Shown in pieces: positions 25,201 through 32,621 of a stretch of DNA of 64,000 nt. The notes beneath the pieces were generated by a model. The model had not been told where the DNA came from and did not search any database. It was given only the letters and a program-made list of their open reading frames with translations. Positions within the stretch are counted from its first letter, which is position 1. Every line of letters starts with the position of its first letter. A program made the translations under genes and the position numbers. The stretch comes from Flavobacterium sp. (GTDB lineage Bacteria > Bacteroidota > Bacteroidia > Flavobacteriales > Flavobacteriaceae), in the NCBI RefSeq assembly GCF_039595935.1, contig NZ_JBCNKR010000004.1, forward strand, positions 1,115,001 through 1,179,000. Reading direction: 5' to 3'.

Positions 25201-25775
25201 TTTTTGCAATTGGCGAAATAGCCGAATTTAACAATAAACTTTTCGGAATCACTTCTGCTGCTGAAGAACAGGCTGATATTCTGGCCAACTTTTTAGCAGG
25301 TGATATCAGCAGTTATTACAAAGGTTCGATTTTAATGAATATTCTAAAATTAGAAGACATTAATCTTTGCAGTATTGGCGATATTGAAACGCCTGAAAAT
25401 GACGATTCGTATGAAGAAATTGTTTTTACCGATCTCAAAAAACGTTATTACAAAAAATGTATTGTTAAAGATGATCTTTTGGTCGGTGCGATTTTAATGG
25501 GCGATAAAAACGAGTTTGCCGAATTCAAAACCATGATCGAAAGCAAAATCGAATTGTCAGATAAACGAAATACGCTTTTAAGAGGAAGCTCGAATGCAAA
25601 ACCAGTTTTAGGAAAATTAGTCTGTTCCTGCAGTCAGGTTGGAGCCGGAAACATTGAAGAAACTATTAAAAGCGGTGTAAATGATTTTACCGAATTATGT
25701 AAAAACACAGGCGCAGGTTTAGGCTGCGGAAGCTGTAAAACAGAGGTTAAGGAGATACTCGCGAAATGTAAGTAG
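22260..25775 (+). CDS. nasA: Assimilatory nitrate reductase fused to FAD oxidoreductase and BFD [2Fe-2S] domain
   Basis: 1171-aa cytosolic enzyme that reduces nitrate to nitrite. The N-terminal [4Fe-4S] ligands are Cys10, Cys13, Cys17 and Cys45. The bis-MGD molybdopterin domains follow, with probable Mo ligand Cys139 in SRLCMSSAVVGY. At about residue 703 a complete NirB-like FAD/NAD(P)H oxidoreductase begins (AIVGAGAASFRF; VIIGGGLLGLELAAAL). A C-terminal BFD-type [2Fe-2S] module (CSCSQVG near 1122; GCGSCK near 1156) ends the protein. Separate NasA and NasB-type electron donors are thus combined in one chain. It is transcribed from an operator-bearing promoter divergent from the Crp/Fnr gene. 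Confidence 0.94.
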   Translation: MQNTKIKTTCSYCGVGCGIIVTNDAKNGVMVEGDKDHPVNKGMLCSKGMNLHYVVNDTSDRILYPEMRGSKSYPLERVSWDTALDRAAAVFSSIIKKHGPDSVGFYISGQCLTEEYYLVNKLVKGFLKTNNIDTNSRLCMSSAVVGYKKTFGEDSVPIAYDDIELADTFLITGANPAWCHPILFRRLEKHKEKNPKTKIIVIDPRRTDTAAFADLHLQIIPGSDIILYHAIAKRIIEKGYVDHDFVKNHAENFKQYKDLVLGTSLEKASKLCGISVNDIKLAADLIGKAKGFISLWAMGLNQSAVGVDKNTALLNLSLLTGQIGKPGSGPFSLTGQPNAMGGREVGGMATLLAAHKDIANPTHRKEVADFWGVDEISDKPGLTATEMFEALESGKMKAVWIICTNPLVSLPDSRRIEKALQKAKFVVVQDISHNADTAKFADLLLPAAGWLEKEGTMTNSERRISYLPKGINAPGEALPDIEILIRFAKKMNFNGFNFNNAEEIYKEHCALTKNTNIDISFLNYNRLKTEGTFQWPVPDYNHPGTPRLFTDKKFYTPSQKAIFNLPVSIENTSVQPDTEFPFILTTGRIRDQWHTMTKTGKVSRLLTHIPSPVLEINPIDAFKNDIKNGNIVTVSSKNGEVRVKAKVTDSIKEKVVFLPMHWGKQLENDLNRTNNLTNTVVDPISKEPDFKFTTVSIKKYVKPFQKIAIVGAGAASFRFIQNYREFNTTDEIIVFSNEINPFYNRVLLPEYMTGEFSWEQLLKVKDGETFNKLKITMKAGVSIDKIDTQNKIIKDSLGETYTFDSLILATGSRPFIPENAQLHLPGRFTVRRKEDADRLKKHLDSTNLPPEEQHVVIIGGGLLGLELAAALKHKKVKTTIVQRASRLMERQLDRISSKLLAEEVQLRDIQIYFDNEVSTVFETDNPNEIEIALKSGKILTANAIVYTIGTIPNIEIARESGLVCGRGVKVNQYLQTSNPDIFAIGEIAEFNNKLFGITSAAEEQADILANFLAGDISSYYKGSILMNILKLEDINLCSIGDIETPENDDSYEEIVFTDLKKRYYKKCIVKDDLLVGAILMGDKNEFAEFKTMIESKIELSDKRNTLLRGSSNAKPVLGKLVCSCSQVGAGNIEETIKSGVNDFTELCKNTGAGLGCGSCKTEVKEILAKCK

Positions 25776-25802
25776 TTTTTTGTTGAATTGTGTCGATTTA
25801 AC

Positions 25803-25991
25803 CGCAAAGTTCGCAAAGGTTTTTCGCAAAGTTTCGCAAAGAATTTTTAATTTATTTTTTTAAGTTGCCAAAGTCCACAAAGCATTCAGTAAAGATTTAA
25901 CGCATAGCTCTGTGAACTTTTTCGTGAGAAAATAACTTTACGCAAAGAAAACCTTTGCGAAACTTTGCGAAAACCCTTTGCGAACTTTGCG
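25803..25991. repeat. Inverted repeat, TTCGCAAAG family
   Basis: The left part repeats CGCAAAGTTCGCAAAGG and TTTCGCAAAGTTTCGCAAAG. The right part holds CTTTGCGAAACTTTGCG and CCCTTTGCGAACTTTGCG. Tandem and inverted copies of a CGCAAAGTTT unit thus make a long hairpin of nearly 190 bp between the nitrate reductase and the rubredoxin fusion gene. Confidence 0.7.
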
Positions 25992-26016
25992 ATAAAATTG
26001 TTCAAAGTAAAGCAAC

Positions 26017-27474
26017 ATGAAACCTGAAACAAAGAAAAACAAAATGGAGTTAACAAGATTAATAGTAAAAGGAGGCGTTATTTCGCCGGGAGAACTTAGA
26101 GAGGTTGTAAATATCGCTTTAGAAGAAGGTTTGGATTCCATTTCTTTTGGTTCCAGACAGGATATTATTTTTCCTAAAGGTTTTAAATCTTTGGATAAAA
26201 CCACTTTAGGCAAACATCATTTTGTTTATCCTGATCAGAAAAGCGGTAATAATATTGTTTCATCATATGTCTCAACCGATATTTTCAGAAATACCAATTG
26301 GTTAACCGGAAATCGGTTTTTATATATTTTAGAAGAATTTAAAGAACAGCCTAAACTAAAAGTCAATATAACTGATCCGAAACAGCAATTGGTTCCTTTA
26401 TTTACCGGACATTTGAATTTTATTGCTTCAGAACATGAAGATTATTGGTATTTATATATTCGTTTACCAAAATGGGAAAAAATGGAAGTTTATCCCGTTT
26501 TAATCTACAGCTGGGATCTCGCTAAAATTTATTATGAAATCGAAAAAATATCCCAGGAAGAATTAATCGATATTGAAGTCCTTTTTGCTCTCGTTAGTGA
26601 AGCTCTGGATACCAATAACCGAACAATCAATAAACCATTAAATATTCCGTTTTATCCTTTTCCGTATTATGAGGGAATGAACAGAATGGGAATCGATCAA
26701 TACTGGCTGGGATTGTATTGGCGAAATAATCTTTACGATTTAGATTTCCTGAAAGAAATGTGTGATTTGTGTTTTGAATGCAAAATTGGAAAAATCTCAA
26801 TCACCCCTTGGAAATCTTTCATTATAAAAGGAATTCCGAAAGACAGAAAACTCGAATGGGAAAAATTTCTTGGCAAAAGAGGAATCAACGTTCGACATTC
26901 CCTTTTAGAACTCAACTGGCACTTACCTGTTGCAATGGAATGGGCGTTGAATTTAAAAACATTTTTGGTTCGCACACTCGATCAATTCGACATTAGTACG
27001 TACGGACTAAATTTCGGAATATCCGAGTACAATCGCGACGGACATTATTTTACTTCGATTGTAATCGAAAAAAATGAACTTCCAAAAGATCTGGAATCAA
27101 TCAAAATCCGTGATACTTATAATGTGCTATTTGCGAAAAATTTCGATCCAAACACACGCGAGTACATTGTGCATTCGCAAGATATTGACAAGCTTGAACT
27201 GCCAACAATTTTAATTGAATTAAGCCGAAAATATTTCGATGAACTTGGAAATTCAACTTCAGAAACTACAGAAAATAAACAGAAAAAAGAAAAACCTCAG
27301 TTAGATATTTACCAATGTCAGGAATGTCTAACACTTTATAAATCAGAATATGGAGATGAAAGTCAGGGAATTCCAAAAGGCATTCTTTTTACTGATTTAG
27401 GCGACAATTACTGCTGTCCGTTATGTGAAGCTCCAAAAAGCAATTTTAAAATTCTGGAAATTCCTGTAAATTAA
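26017..27474 (+). CDS. Rubredoxin fused to a degenerate nitrite/sulfite-reductase fold
   Basis: 485-aa protein. Residues 10-60 resemble the ferredoxin-like half domain of nitrite/sulfite reductases (LIVKGGVISPGELREVVNIA, then SFGSRQDIIFP). A second such half (CKIGKISITPWKSFIIKGI) lies near 258-276 after a CDLCFEC cluster. The siroheme and [4Fe-4S] ligand motifs (CX5C and CX3C) are missing. The C-terminus is a rubredoxin with CQEC (about 434) and CPLC (about 467). A catalytic siroheme role is therefore unlikely; an electron carrier to nitrate reductase is a fair guess. The internal Met at residue 10 (26044) is an alternative start. Confidence 0.8.
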   Translation: MKPETKKNKMELTRLIVKGGVISPGELREVVNIALEEGLDSISFGSRQDIIFPKGFKSLDKTTLGKHHFVYPDQKSGNNIVSSYVSTDIFRNTNWLTGNRFLYILEEFKEQPKLKVNITDPKQQLVPLFTGHLNFIASEHEDYWYLYIRLPKWEKMEVYPVLIYSWDLAKIYYEIEKISQEELIDIEVLFALVSEALDTNNRTINKPLNIPFYPFPYYEGMNRMGIDQYWLGLYWRNNLYDLDFLKEMCDLCFECKIGKISITPWKSFIIKGIPKDRKLEWEKFLGKRGINVRHSLLELNWHLPVAMEWALNLKTFLVRTLDQFDISTYGLNFGISEYNRDGHYFTSIVIEKNELPKDLESIKIRDTYNVLFAKNFDPNTREYIVHSQDIDKLELPTILIELSRKYFDELGNSTSETTENKQKKEKPQLDIYQCQECLTLYKSEYGDESQGIPKGILFTDLGDNYCCPLCEAPKSNFKILEIPVN

Positions 27475-27491
27475 ATCAGCCTATTATTTAG

Positions 27492-27642
27492 TTATGAGTT
27501 ATGAATTATGAGTTAGTAGCTTCACAATTAACAATTAACAATTAACAATTAACAATTAACAATTAACAATTAACAATTAACAATTAACAATTAACAATTA
27601 ACAATTAACAATTCATAACTCATAACTCATAATTCACAATCA
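27492..27642. repeat. ACAATTA heptanucleotide tandem array within palindromic flanks
   Basis: ACAATTA is repeated 12 full times plus 6 bases (27524-27613) without error. The flanks GTTATGAGTTATGAATTATG and AATTCATAACTCATAACTCA are complementary, so the array sits in the loop of a larger hairpin. The surrounding gap (27475-27851) has no gene; its last part is the leader of the basic protein at 27852. Confidence 0.9.
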
Positions 27643-27851
27643 ATTCCCTTTTTTTCATGTAGAATTGTTAAGAAATTTTCATTTTTTATTTTACCCTAAA
27701 ATTCAAACATTTAACTTTCAACAACTTAACATCTATTTTTAAAGAAAAACTTAACATTGCAAGACTTGTTTTATAATTATCTTTACTTAACTATAAGTTA
27801 ACAATTTAGTTACATTGTTGATAATCATCCTCATTAAAAGCACATAATAAT

Positions 27852-28457
27852 ATGGAAAACAAGACTGACGAAACAACTCCCGAAAAAATTGAAACACCAG
27901 TTACAGAAACTGTTCAACCCACTGCCGAACCTGCAAAAACAGAAACTGCACCAGTAAAAAAAGCACCAGTTCGTAAAGCTGCACCAGCGAAACCTGCTGC
28001 GACTAAAGCTCCGGCTGCTTCTGTTACTAAAGCTGCTACAACATCTACAGTAAAAACTCCTGCCAGACCAGCTGTAAAAGCTGTTGCTGCTACAACTCCT
28101 AAACCAGCTGCAAGAAGAACTCTTGCAAAAAAAGTATTGACACCAGCTGTTAAACCTGAAGATAAATCTGCTGCAACAGTTTCACAGGTAAAAGAAGAAA
28201 CCACAAAACCGGTAATCGCTGTCGAAGAAATTTCAAAAGAAGAGAAAGAAAAGAAAAAAGCGAAAAAGAAAGCCGCAAAGAAAAAAGCTAAAGCTAAAAA
28301 AGCCAAAAAGAAAGAAAAAGCTAAAAAGGCAAAACAAAAAGCTAAGGCTAAGAAAAAAGAAAAAGCGAAAAAAGCAAAGGATAAAGTGAAAGCGAAAAAA
28401 ATTGCTAAAAAGAAAGCTAAATCACAAAAAAAGGCAAAAGCTAAAAAGAAAAAATAA
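27852..28457 (+). CDS. Lysine/alanine-rich basic protein, histone H1-like
   Basis: 201-aa low-complexity protein. Residues 1-30 are acidic and Thr-rich, 31-110 are rich in Ala, Pro, Lys and Val (repeats such as KKAPVRKAAPAKPAATKAP), and 130-201 are almost only Lys and Ala with some Glu (KKAKKKAAKKKAKAKKAKKK). The composition resembles bacterial H1-like nucleoid proteins, which bind DNA without a folded domain. It is expressed from its own AT-rich leader and closed by a weak hairpin. DNA binding is inferred from composition only. Confidence 0.75.
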   Translation: MENKTDETTPEKIETPVTETVQPTAEPAKTETAPVKKAPVRKAAPAKPAATKAPAASVTKAATTSTVKTPARPAVKAVAATTPKPAARRTLAKKVLTPAVKPEDKSAATVSQVKEETTKPVIAVEEISKEEKEKKKAKKKAAKKKAKAKKAKKKEKAKKAKQKAKAKKKEKAKKAKDKVKAKKIAKKKAKSQKKAKAKKKK

Positions 28458-28462
28458 TTTGA

Positions 28463-28497
28463 AAAAGGTTTGACTATATGAGTTGAGCCTTTTTTTA
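28463..28497 (+). terminator. Likely terminator after the basic protein gene
   Basis: AAAAAGGTTTGAC and GTTGAGCCTTTTTTT form an imperfect stem with GU pairs, followed by T residues. Confidence 0.55.
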
Positions 28498-28521
28498 TAT
28501 TTATAAATTGCCCCATTCAAT

Positions 28522-28624
28522 TTGTCATTCTGAGGAACGAAGAATCTTCGTAAGGAGCTCGACAAAAATTGGTAATCACTGTGTGGAGTTACTTGCGGAG
28601 ATTCTTCGTTCCTCAGAATGACAA
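28522..28624. repeat. Large dispersed palindrome, TTGTCAT family, copy 6
   Basis: Starts TTGTCATTCTGAGGAACGAA and ends TTCGTTCCTCAGAATGACAA, exact complements. A half copy (TGTCACCCTGAGCGAAGTCG) follows at 28671-28696. Confidence 0.85.
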
Positions 28625-28719
28625 AACTATGCGGTTAAGAATTCAAGTCTGGTCAGCCTAAAAAACGTCATGTCACCCTGAGCGAAGTCGAAGGGCTATT
28701 CACAATCAACAATCAATTT

Positions 28720-29726
28720 CTACCCTCCAATTGCAATCATACTTCGGTTATCAAAATGTTTTGCCGGATCGTTCATTTCGTTAATTGTAACCATCCCGGC
28801 GCGGACTTTCTTTTTATTCTGGATAGAGTCAGCAATTAAATTTGTGATGGATTCACCATTTCTAAAAGACGTTAAAAGATCCGTTTCAGAATTGGAAAAA
28901 AGGCAGTTTTTAATTTTTCCGTCGGCCGTTAAGCGGATTCTGTTGCAGCTATCACAAAATGGATTTGTGATGGAACTTATAATGCCGAAATCACCCTGAA
29001 AATCTTTTATTTTATAATTTCTCGAAGTAAAGTTTTTTTCGTCTTCCAGTTTTTGGATTTCTTCTGATGAAAATTGTGTTTCAACTAATGATAAAATTTC
29101 TTTTTGGGAAACCATTTTACTTCTATCCCACTCGTTTCCGGCAAAAGGCATAAACTCAATAAAACGAACTGAAATTGGAAGAAACTGTGTTAGTTTGACA
29201 AAATCGACAATTTCGTTATCATTAAAACCTTTTATCAAAACCACATTTACTTTTACCTGAAAATCATGATTCAAGAGCAAATGCAAATTGTCAACTACTT
29301 TTTCAAACTGATTTCGAAGCGTTATAGAGGCAAATTTTGACGAAACCAAAGTATCTAAACTCAAATTGATTTTTTTACTTTAAACTGCTTTAAAGTTTCG
29401 ATATGACGGTCAATTAAAATTCCGTTTGTGGTTAACGAAAGTGAACTATTTAAAGCCGATAATTTGGCAATAATTTCTGGAAAATCCTTTCTTAATAAAG
29501 GTTCTCCACCTGTTAACCTAATTTTGTCAACACCATTTTGTACGAAAGTCTGAGCAATTGCAAAAATCTCATCGGCAGTCATTAAACTGGCTTTCGGAGA
29601 AAGCGCAATTCCGTCGGCTGGCATGCAGTACGTACAACGCAGGTTGCATTTTTCCAGCAGCGAAATGCGCAGATAATTATGTTTGCGCCCAAAACCATCC
29701 GTTAAAATAGTGCTAAAGGCTGTCAT
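28720..29726 (-). pseudogene. moaA: moaA, GTP 3',8-cyclase, split by a frameshift
   Basis: MoaA is a radical SAM enzyme for the first step of molybdenum cofactor synthesis. The N-terminal frame (29361-29726) has CNLRCTYCM (CX3CX2C) and TGGEPLLRKDFP. The C-terminal frame (28720-29364) has the second cluster CDSCNRIRLTADGKIKNCLF and the terminal Gly-Gly. Together they give a full-length protein of about 335 residues. The break is at an A7 run on the coding strand (29370-29376): GTA AAA AAA TCA stops at once, whereas one more A gives VKKINLSLDTL, the expected family sequence. The geometry A-AAA-AAA also fits a -1 slippery site. A sequencing error, slippage or real mutation are all possible. Confidence 0.85.
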
Positions 29727-30627
29727 GATTTTTTCCTTTTAAAATATGAAAAACGTGCATTACATGCGGAAAAACAGCATCCATAGATTCTCTTACTCCG
29801 TTTGTTGAACCCGGCAAAGCTAAAACTAAACTTTTACCCAAAGTTCCTGCAACGCTTCTGGATAACATTGCATACGGCATTCTCTGCTGACCATAATTTC
29901 GAATAGCTTCTTCGATTCCCGGAATTCTGCTTTCTAAAATTGGCGACAAAGCTTCTGGTGTTACATCTCGTGGAGACAAACCTGTTCCGCCTGTAAAAAT
30001 TACCAGTTGATTTTCTTTAGCGAAAGCTTTTGTTTTTTCCTGAATAATATCTAATTCGTCCGGAATGATTTCGTAATGAGCAGTTTCAACTCCGTAAGAC
30101 TCTAATTTTTCTACAATTGTTTTTCCTGAACGATCTTCTTTGTCACCCGCAAAAATAGAATCAGAACAAACGAAAACTGCCGCTTTTATAGCATTCGGAA
30201 ATTTATTTTTGAAAGAAGATTTCCCACCTTCTTTATTAATTAATTTGATGGTTGAAATCTCAATTTCTTTATCAATTGGTTTTAGCATATCATACATCGT
30301 AAGCGCTACAATCGATGCGCCGTGCATGGCTTCAACCTCAACTCCGGTTTTGTAAACAGTTTTTACATTGAAAATAATATGAATTTCTAATCCTTCAATA
30401 TTGAATTCAACAGAAGTATATTCAATTGGAAGCGGGTGACAATCTGGAATCGATAAATGTGTATTTTTTACCGCAAATAATCCAGCCGTTTTTGCCATTT
30501 CGAGCACATTTCCTTTTGGCACTAAATTATTTACCACGGCGTCAATTGTTTCTTGTCTGCTGACTTTTACAATTGCAGTTGCTGTTGCTTTTCTTAAAGT
30601 GCTTATTTTATGCGTAATATCTACCAT
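29713..30627 (-). CDS. moaCB: Bifunctional MoaC/MoaB molybdenum cofactor protein
   Basis: 304-aa fusion. Residues 1-150 are MoaC (cyclic pyranopterin monophosphate synthase), with VKNTHLSIPDCHPLPIEYTS and YKTGVEVEAMHGASIVALT containing the catalytic Lys and His region. Residues 150-304 are a MogA/MoaB-type domain with VFTGGTGLSPRDVTPEAL-like motif (IFTGGTGLSPRDVTPEA) and ALPGSTNGVRESMDAV. The start overlaps the end of no gene upstream and its 3' end overlaps moaA by 14 nt, so the two are translationally linked. MoaC/MoaB fusions are known in Bacteroidota. Confidence 0.93.
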   Translation of the reverse strand: MVDITHKISTLRKATATAIVKVSRQETIDAVVNNLVPKGNVLEMAKTAGLFAVKNTHLSIPDCHPLPIEYTSVEFNIEGLEIHIIFNVKTVYKTGVEVEAMHGASIVALTMYDMLKPIDKEIEISTIKLINKEGGKSSFKNKFPNAIKAAVFVCSDSIFAGDKEDRSGKTIVEKLESYGVETAHYEIIPDELDIIQEKTKAFAKENQLVIFTGGTGLSPRDVTPEALSPILESRIPGIEEAIRNYGQQRMPYAMLSRSVAGTLGKSLVLALPGSTNGVRESMDAVFPHVMHVFHILKGKNHDSL

Positions 30628-30636
30628 TATATTTTC

Positions 30637-31068
30637 TTAGGTATTTTGTTTCCAGGTGAATGTATCGTTCTCAAACATTTCTTTGCCAAAAATCGGAACG
30701 TCAGTTTTAATCCAGTTTACGATTGCTTCTGTCGCTTCATAAACTTGTTTGCGACGCGTTGCCGATACAAAGACAAACAAACAGATTTCGCCTGCTTTTA
30801 CGACACCCAAACTGTGATAAATATGCATGCAGGTCAAATCGAATTTGGCGAAAGCTTTTTCTCTAATCGTATACAAAGCTTCATTTGCCATATCCGTATA
30901 AGCCGAATAATCAATTGCCACGACTGTATTATCGTGAATCACATCGGCACGAACTTGTCCCAGAAAAATATTATGCGCTCCAATTGTGTGTTTTGATTGA
31001 TGTTTGGCAATCGATTCGGCGATAAATTCAGGAGAAATTGGTCCTTCTACAAATACATTTTTACTCAT
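30637..31068 (-). CDS. moaE: Molybdopterin synthase catalytic subunit
   Basis: MoaE transfers sulfur from MoaD thiocarboxylate to the pterin precursor. The protein of 143 aa shows HTIGAHNIFLGQVRAD, IDYSAYTDMANEALYTIREK, HIYHSLGVVKAGEICLFVFV and KTDVPIFGKEMFENDTFTW with the conserved Lys. The start at 31068 (MSKNVFVEGPIS) is preferred. A start 18 codons upstream would run into an interspersed ACAGATTA repeat and is not needed by the family. Confidence 0.92.
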   Translation of the reverse strand: MSKNVFVEGPISPEFIAESIAKHQSKHTIGAHNIFLGQVRADVIHDNTVVAIDYSAYTDMANEALYTIREKAFAKFDLTCMHIYHSLGVVKAGEICLFVFVSATRRKQVYEATEAIVNWIKTDVPIFGKEMFENDTFTWKQNT

Positions 31069-31173
31069 TTTTATGTTTTTTTGCCACAGATTACACAGAT
31101 TAAAAGGATTTTCTTTTGCCACTAATTACACTAATTTTCGCGAATTAAAATCAATAGTAAATTTAGTCTCAAT

Positions 31174-31278
31174 ATTGTCATTTCGACGGAGGAGAAATCT
31201 GCGCGAGTAGCTCGACAAAGATTGGCGAATTACTAAGCGGAGTTACTTGCGGAGATTTCTCCTCCGTCGAAATGACAA
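31174..31278. repeat. Large dispersed palindrome, TTGTCAT family, copy 7
   Basis: Starts TTGTCATTTCGACGGAGGAG and ends CTCCTCCGTCGAAATGACAA. Compared with copy 3, GACGAAGG has become GACGGAGG in one arm, and CCTTCGTC has become CCTCCGTC in the other. It is placed between moaE and moeB; a half copy of a GCCACAGATTACACAGATTA repeat lies next to it (31083-31140). Confidence 0.85.
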
Positions 31279-31298
31279 ACTGTATGTTAAATCTGTAG

Positions 31299-32369
31299 TT
31301 ATATTTTTATTTCTTCTTTTAATAATTGCTTCATTGCCAAAGCACCGCCAGCAACACTTTTTATATTTTTAAATTGATGTTTATGAAGTAACTCTGCTGC
31401 AATTTTGCTTCGAATTCCAGATTGACAGAAAATATAAATTACTTGGTTCCTATTTAGTTTTTCAATTTCCTTTTCCAAATTCATCAACGGAATCTGAATT
31501 TGATTTTTTAAACTGATTTTTGGTGATTCATCTTGATTTCGAACATCTATAAAAAGAATTTCATTATTGTTTATTTCATCCAAAACCGATTCAAAACTCA
31601 CTTCTTCAACTTTGCATTTATTATATTTTTCTTCGAATGATTCTCTGCTTATTATGTGAAAATCACTTTTATCAAAATCATACTTTTGCTGTTCGTTATT
31701 CAGAATGTTATAAACTAATATTTTACCATTTAAAACCTCTCCAATTCCGAGAATCATTTTTAGGACTTCATTTGCCTGAAACATTCCGATAATTCCAACC
31801 GAAATTCCTATTACTCCGGCATCTTCACAATTTAATGCGTTACTGTTTTCATCCGGATACAAACATCTGTACGTTGGTCCATTTTGATAATTGAAAACCG
31901 AAACTTGTCCCTGAAACCTGAAAATTGATCCGTAAACCATTGGTTTGCTGGTTACAATACAAGCATCGTTTATCAAATATTTAATCGAAATATTATCTGT
32001 TGCGTCAACAATAATATCATAATTTTCAAATAACGAAATGGCATTTTTACCTGATAATTTCTCAGCAAAAGCATTTACTTTCACTAGCGGATTCAATTCT
32101 AAAATCATCAATTTGGCTTCTTCTGCTTTTGATTTTCCAACTGAAGAAGTTCTGTAAATTACCTGACGATGCAAATTTGAAATCTCAATATTATCTTCAT
32201 CTACAACTCCAATTTCACCAACTCCAGCTGCAGCCAGATACGGCAGAATTGCGGCTCCTAAACCTCCAGCGCCTATTACCAAAACTTTTGATTTTGATAA
32301 TTTCTCCTGACCTTCTTCTCCTATTTCAGGAAGAATTATTTGTCGGTTATATCGGTTTGATGCATTCAT
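31299..32369 (-). CDS. moeB: MoeB/HesA-type adenylyltransferase with rhodanese domain
   Basis: 356-aa protein that adenylates the C-terminal Gly-Gly of MoaD and probably also supplies sulfur. Residues 1-240 are the E1-like ThiF/MoeB domain (VIGAGGLGAAILPYLAAAG, VVDEDNIEISNLHRQVIY, VDATDNISIKYLINDAC). The typical CLYPDENSNALNCEDAGVIG block is present. Residues 265-356 are a rhodanese domain with the active-site loop CQSGIRS intact. It lies 10 nt after moaD on the same strand, its direct substrate. Confidence 0.93.
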   Translation of the reverse strand: MNASNRYNRQIILPEIGEEGQEKLSKSKVLVIGAGGLGAAILPYLAAAGVGEIGVVDEDNIEISNLHRQVIYRTSSVGKSKAEEAKLMILELNPLVKVNAFAEKLSGKNAISLFENYDIIVDATDNISIKYLINDACIVTSKPMVYGSIFRFQGQVSVFNYQNGPTYRCLYPDENSNALNCEDAGVIGISVGIIGMFQANEVLKMILGIGEVLNGKILVYNILNNEQQKYDFDKSDFHIISRESFEEKYNKCKVEEVSFESVLDEINNNEILFIDVRNQDESPKISLKNQIQIPLMNLEKEIEKLNRNQVIYIFCQSGIRSKIAAELLHKHQFKNIKSVAGGALAMKQLLKEEIKI

Positions 32370-32379
32370 AAATTAATTT

Positions 32380-32619
32380 TTAACCTCCGGCAAACGGTGG
32401 TAATAGCGCCACAATATCATTTGTCTGCAAATCATATTCTGCTTCTTTTGAAACTATTTTTTGATTTACGGCCACGCTAAATGAAAGCGATTCAAATTGG
32501 TATTTTTCATCTAAATCCTGCAATAATTTTTGCAGTGATAATTCTTCAGAAAAAGATAACTTTTCGAATTCGCATTTTGTTTTTTCAGCTATAGCTCCAA
32601 AATATTTAACCTCAATCAT
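32380..32619 (-). CDS. moaD: Molybdopterin synthase sulfur carrier subunit
   Basis: 79-aa ubiquitin-like protein. It starts MIEVKYFGAIAEKTKCE and ends NDIVALLPPFAGG, with the conserved C-terminal Gly-Gly that MoeB activates and that receives sulfur. It is flanked by moeB and cobA with gaps of 10 and 2 nt. Confidence 0.92.
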   Translation of the reverse strand: MIEVKYFGAIAEKTKCEFEKLSFSEELSLQKLLQDLDEKYQFESLSFSVAVNQKIVSKEAEYDLQTNDIVALLPPFAGG

Positions 32620-32621
32620 TT

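Noticed and set aside
27524..27613. CRISPR array
   Set aside because: The 7-bp units are contiguous without spacers, so this is a simple tandem repeat. No cas genes are present.
27914..28516. 200-codon open frame on the minus strand opposite the Lys/Ala-rich gene
   Set aside because: It is an antisense shadow of AAA and GCT codons (Phe/Ala-rich product). The plus-strand frame has a start, leader and terminator.
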